Assembly: GCA_963807975.1 (NCBI GenBank)
Contig: CAWEDV010000001.1
Location: forward strand, 2,418,001-2,482,000
Direction: 5' to 3'
DNA from: JAACFF01 sp963807975
GTDB taxonomy: Bacteria > Chloroflexota > Anaerolineae > Promineifilales > Promineifilaceae
Length of the DNA: 64,000 nucleotides
The notes beneath the pieces were generated by a model. That model searched no databases, was not told the origin of the DNA, and was given only the letters and a program-made list of their open reading frames with translations. The translations under genes and the position numbers were made by a program. Positions 62,043-64,000 of the stretch are shown piece after piece; position 1 is the first letter of the stretch, and the number at the start of each line of letters is the position of its first letter.

Positions 62043-64000
62043 ATGGTGAAAACGATGGATAGCCAGGTAAAAGACAAGAAAAAGCAGCCAGTCGGTGCGG
62101 CATTAGTCGTCGGTGGCGGTATTGCGGGCATGCAAGCTTCCCTGGATATGGCTGACCAGGGCTTTAAGGTATACCTGGCTGAAAAGAAATCCGCCATTGG
62201 CGGGCATATGGCGCAGTTGGATAAAACCTTCCCCACCAATGATTGCGCTATGTGTACCATCTCGCCCAAATTGGTCGAAACTGGACGGCATCCCAACATC
62301 GAGATCATGACCAATACAGAAGTACTGGACATCGCCGGTATGGTTGGTGATTTTCAGGTCCGGGTCAAGCACGAACCACGCTACGTCGTTGCAGAAAAAT
62401 GCGTGGCTTGTAACGATTGCGCCGAAGTATGCCCCGTAATCATTCCCGATCCATTTAACGAAGGTCTGGCACCCCGCCGTGCCGCATTCAAGCTGTACCC
62501 GCAGGCCGTGCCCAACGCCTATGCCATTGAAAAACGGGGTATCGCTCCCTGCCGCGATGCCTGCCCCGCAGGCCAGCGCGCCCAAGGTTATATCGCCCTC
62601 ATCCGTGACGGCCGTTGGCACGATGCCCTGCGCGTAATCAAAATGGACAATCCCTTTCCTGGGATTTGCGGCCGTATTTGCAACCATCGCTGCGAAACCG
62701 CCTGTAATCGCGGCCTGGTCGACGAGCCGGTCAACATCCGTGCCCTGAAGCGCTTCGTCACCGACAAAGTTTACGAGGAACCTCGCCAGCCCCTGCAGCC
62801 CCTGCCCCGTCAATTTGCAGAACGCGTGGCCATCATCGGCGCCGGACCCTGCGGCCTAACCGCTGCCCAAGACCTCATTCGCTCTGGATACGGGGTGACT
62901 GTCTTTGAAGCAATGCCCGTCGCCGGAGGCATGCTGCGCCTGGGCGTGCCCGAACATCGCCTGCCCACAGCCATTGTCGAACGAGAAGTACAAGACATCG
63001 TCGACCTCGGTGTCGATTTACGCCTCAACCACCCCGTCGACAACTTGGACGATTTATTTGAGCAGGGCTATGAGGCCGTGCTGATCAGCGTCGGCGCCCA
63101 CGAAGGGATTCGCCTGCCCATCCCTGGAGCCGATCTAGACGGCGTGCTCATCAACACCCACTTCCTGCGTGATCTGCGACTGGGCAAAATTGGTAAAGCC
63201 AACCAATGGCCAAAACATTTTCCCTTGGGTGAGCGCGTGCTCGTGCTCGGCGGTGGCAATGTAGCCATCGACTGTGCGCGAAGCGCCGTGCGCCTTGGAG
63301 CAGAAGTCCACCTCGCCTGCCTCGAAAAAAGATCCCAAATGACCTCCCATGATTGGGAGATTGAAGCAGCCGTTGAAGAAGGAGTCATCCTTCACAACAG
63401 CCGCTCCTTCGAGCGCATCCTGGATGATGGCACTGGACACGTAAGCGGCGTCGAGTGTAAGGCTGTGAACACCTTCCACTTTGATGATGCGGGCCGGCTG
63501 CAAATTGAGAAAACACCCGGCAGCGACCATGCTATCCATTGTGACACCGTTATCTTCAGCGTCGGACAACGCGCCGGTTTGGCCTTCATCCCCGATGATG
63601 CTGGTGTGGGCATGACCGCCCAACAGACCATCGCCATCAACCCCAAAACCCTGGCTGCCACGCGCGAAGGTGTTTTTGCCGCCGGTGATACAGTCTCCGG
63701 TACCGCCTTCGTCATCGAAGCCGTAGACAGCGGGCATAAGGCCGCCCAATCCATCATACGCTATCTACAAGGAGACGATCTAGAACCGGCACCCACACCA
63801 GATTTGCCCGTCGTTCATTTAAGCGAGCAAGAAATCGTCGCCCGTTTGGCCAGCGGTGAGATCATGCGCGAGCCGCGTGTGCCCATGCCTTGGCTTGCCG
63901 TTGCAGAACGCGTCCACAACTTCGCTGAGGTAGAAGGGGGCTATGATGAGGCAAGCGCCCAGCGTGAAGCAGCCCGCTGCCTCTCCTGTGGTATTTGTTC
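62043..64000 (+). CDS. HdrA/GltD-type fusion flavoprotein, cut by the window edge
   Basis: Open to the last base, at least 652 residues. The N-terminal HdrA-like part has VVGGGIAGMQASLDMADQG near residue 20, the HdrA motif TFPTNDCAMCTISPKLVE and CVACNDCAEVCP near 119. A GltD-like unit follows: CRDACPAGQRAQGYIAL near 168, CGRICNHRCETACNR near 208, FAD loop IIGAGPCGLTAAQDLIRSG near 261 and NAD(P) loop VLGGGNVAIDCARSAVRLG near 399. The visible end, CLSCGIC, suggests more clusters beyond the edge. It could take electrons from NAD(P)H. I chose ATG 62043; ATG 62055 or ATG 62001 inside a hairpin are alternatives, and none has a clear ribosome site. Confidence 0.85.
   Translation, partial: MVKTMDSQVKDKKKQPVGAALVVGGGIAGMQASLDMADQGFKVYLAEKKSAIGGHMAQLDKTFPTNDCAMCTISPKLVETGRHPNIEIMTNTEVLDIAGMVGDFQVRVKHEPRYVVAEKCVACNDCAEVCPVIIPDPFNEGLAPRRAAFKLYPQAVPNAYAIEKRGIAPCRDACPAGQRAQGYIALIRDGRWHDALRVIKMDNPFPGICGRICNHRCETACNRGLVDEPVNIRALKRFVTDKVYEEPRQPLQPLPRQFAERVAIIGAGPCGLTAAQDLIRSGYGVTVFEAMPVAGGMLRLGVPEHRLPTAIVEREVQDIVDLGVDLRLNHPVDNLDDLFEQGYEAVLISVGAHEGIRLPIPGADLDGVLINTHFLRDLRLGKIGKANQWPKHFPLGERVLVLGGGNVAIDCARSAVRLGAEVHLACLEKRSQMTSHDWEIEAAVEEGVILHNSRSFERILDDGTGHVSGVECKAVNTFHFDDAGRLQIEKTPGSDHAIHCDTVIFSVGQRAGLAFIPDDAGVGMTAQQTIAINPKTLAATREGVFAAGDTVSGTAFVIEAVDSGHKAAQSIIRYLQGDDLEPAPTPDLPVVHLSEQEIVARLASGEIMREPRVPMPWLAVAERVHNFAEVEGGYDEASAQREAARCLSCGIC

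Overview
The window looks like a piece of a chromosome from an anaerobic or facultative member of the Chloroflexota (Anaerolineae-like). This placement is an inference. It rests on a GAAC-N4-GTTC (Cheo-type) SOS box at recA, LysM lipoproteins with Pro/Thr-rich linkers, many short GTAGGGGCG-type and AGAAACCCGG-type palindromic repeats, and a bacterial-type CO dehydrogenase/acetyl-CoA synthase locus. I see no rRNA, tRNA, CRISPR array or transposase.

Layout. 1-13.7 kb holds housekeeping and envelope genes: LysM lipoprotein, NUDIX hydrolase, SDR, peroxiredoxin, lipoate ligase, rhomboid protease, then a minus-strand export block (tatC, tatB, tatA, a family-5 solute-binding protein, secG), recA with an SOS-type promoter, murJ, and a two-gene ABC exporter. 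14-24.7 kb holds a GT4 glycosyltransferase fused to PRC-barrel and DUF1269 domains, a free DUF1269 protein, adenine deaminase, RidA, EF-P, a LysM protein, two GT2 glycosyltransferases, GTP cyclohydrolase I and a TGS GTPase. 24.7-30 kb starts with a 27-bp tandem array of hairpin units and continues with a compact nucleic-acid module: two DUF488 proteins, a large RecQ helicase with extra N- and C-terminal domains, a small RQC-like winged-helix protein and a nucleotidyltransferase fragment. 30-44.3 kb is accessory: a secreted ExeM/NucH-type nuclease with an almost identical internal duplication, a phage-terminase-like small protein, an HExxH protein, a broken SulP transporter, squalene/phytoene synthase, an ABC1/UbiB kinase, broken DUF1269 and HdeD genes, an acidic helical protein and a Pro-rich lipoprotein.

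44.6-64 kb is the metabolic heart: an HMA-fold protein without the usual Cys pair, CODH (cooS/acsA), acetyl-CoA synthase (acsB), a CBS protein, both corrinoid iron-sulfur protein subunits (acsD, acsC), a CoA-binding protein, the reductive activator of the corrinoid protein, and the methyltetrahydrofolate methyltransferase (acsE). Together these make the whole carbonyl branch plus methyl transfer of the Wood-Ljungdahl pathway. They are followed on the same strand by malic enzyme, a thioredoxin-reductase-like flavoprotein that has lost its redox dithiol, a tandem HdrA, an MvhD-like protein and an HdrA/GltD fusion that runs off the right edge. This looks like a soluble electron-transfer (possibly bifurcating) unit that links NAD(P)H to low-potential carriers for CODH/ACS. 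The methyl-branch enzymes (formate-THF ligase, FolD, MetF) are not in the window.

The least explained items are the DUF488/RecQ/RQC/nucleotidyltransferase module, the His-bearing HMA protein that opens the CODH operon, the Hdr/GltD electron-transfer block, and the glycosyltransferase-PRC-DUF1269 fusion.
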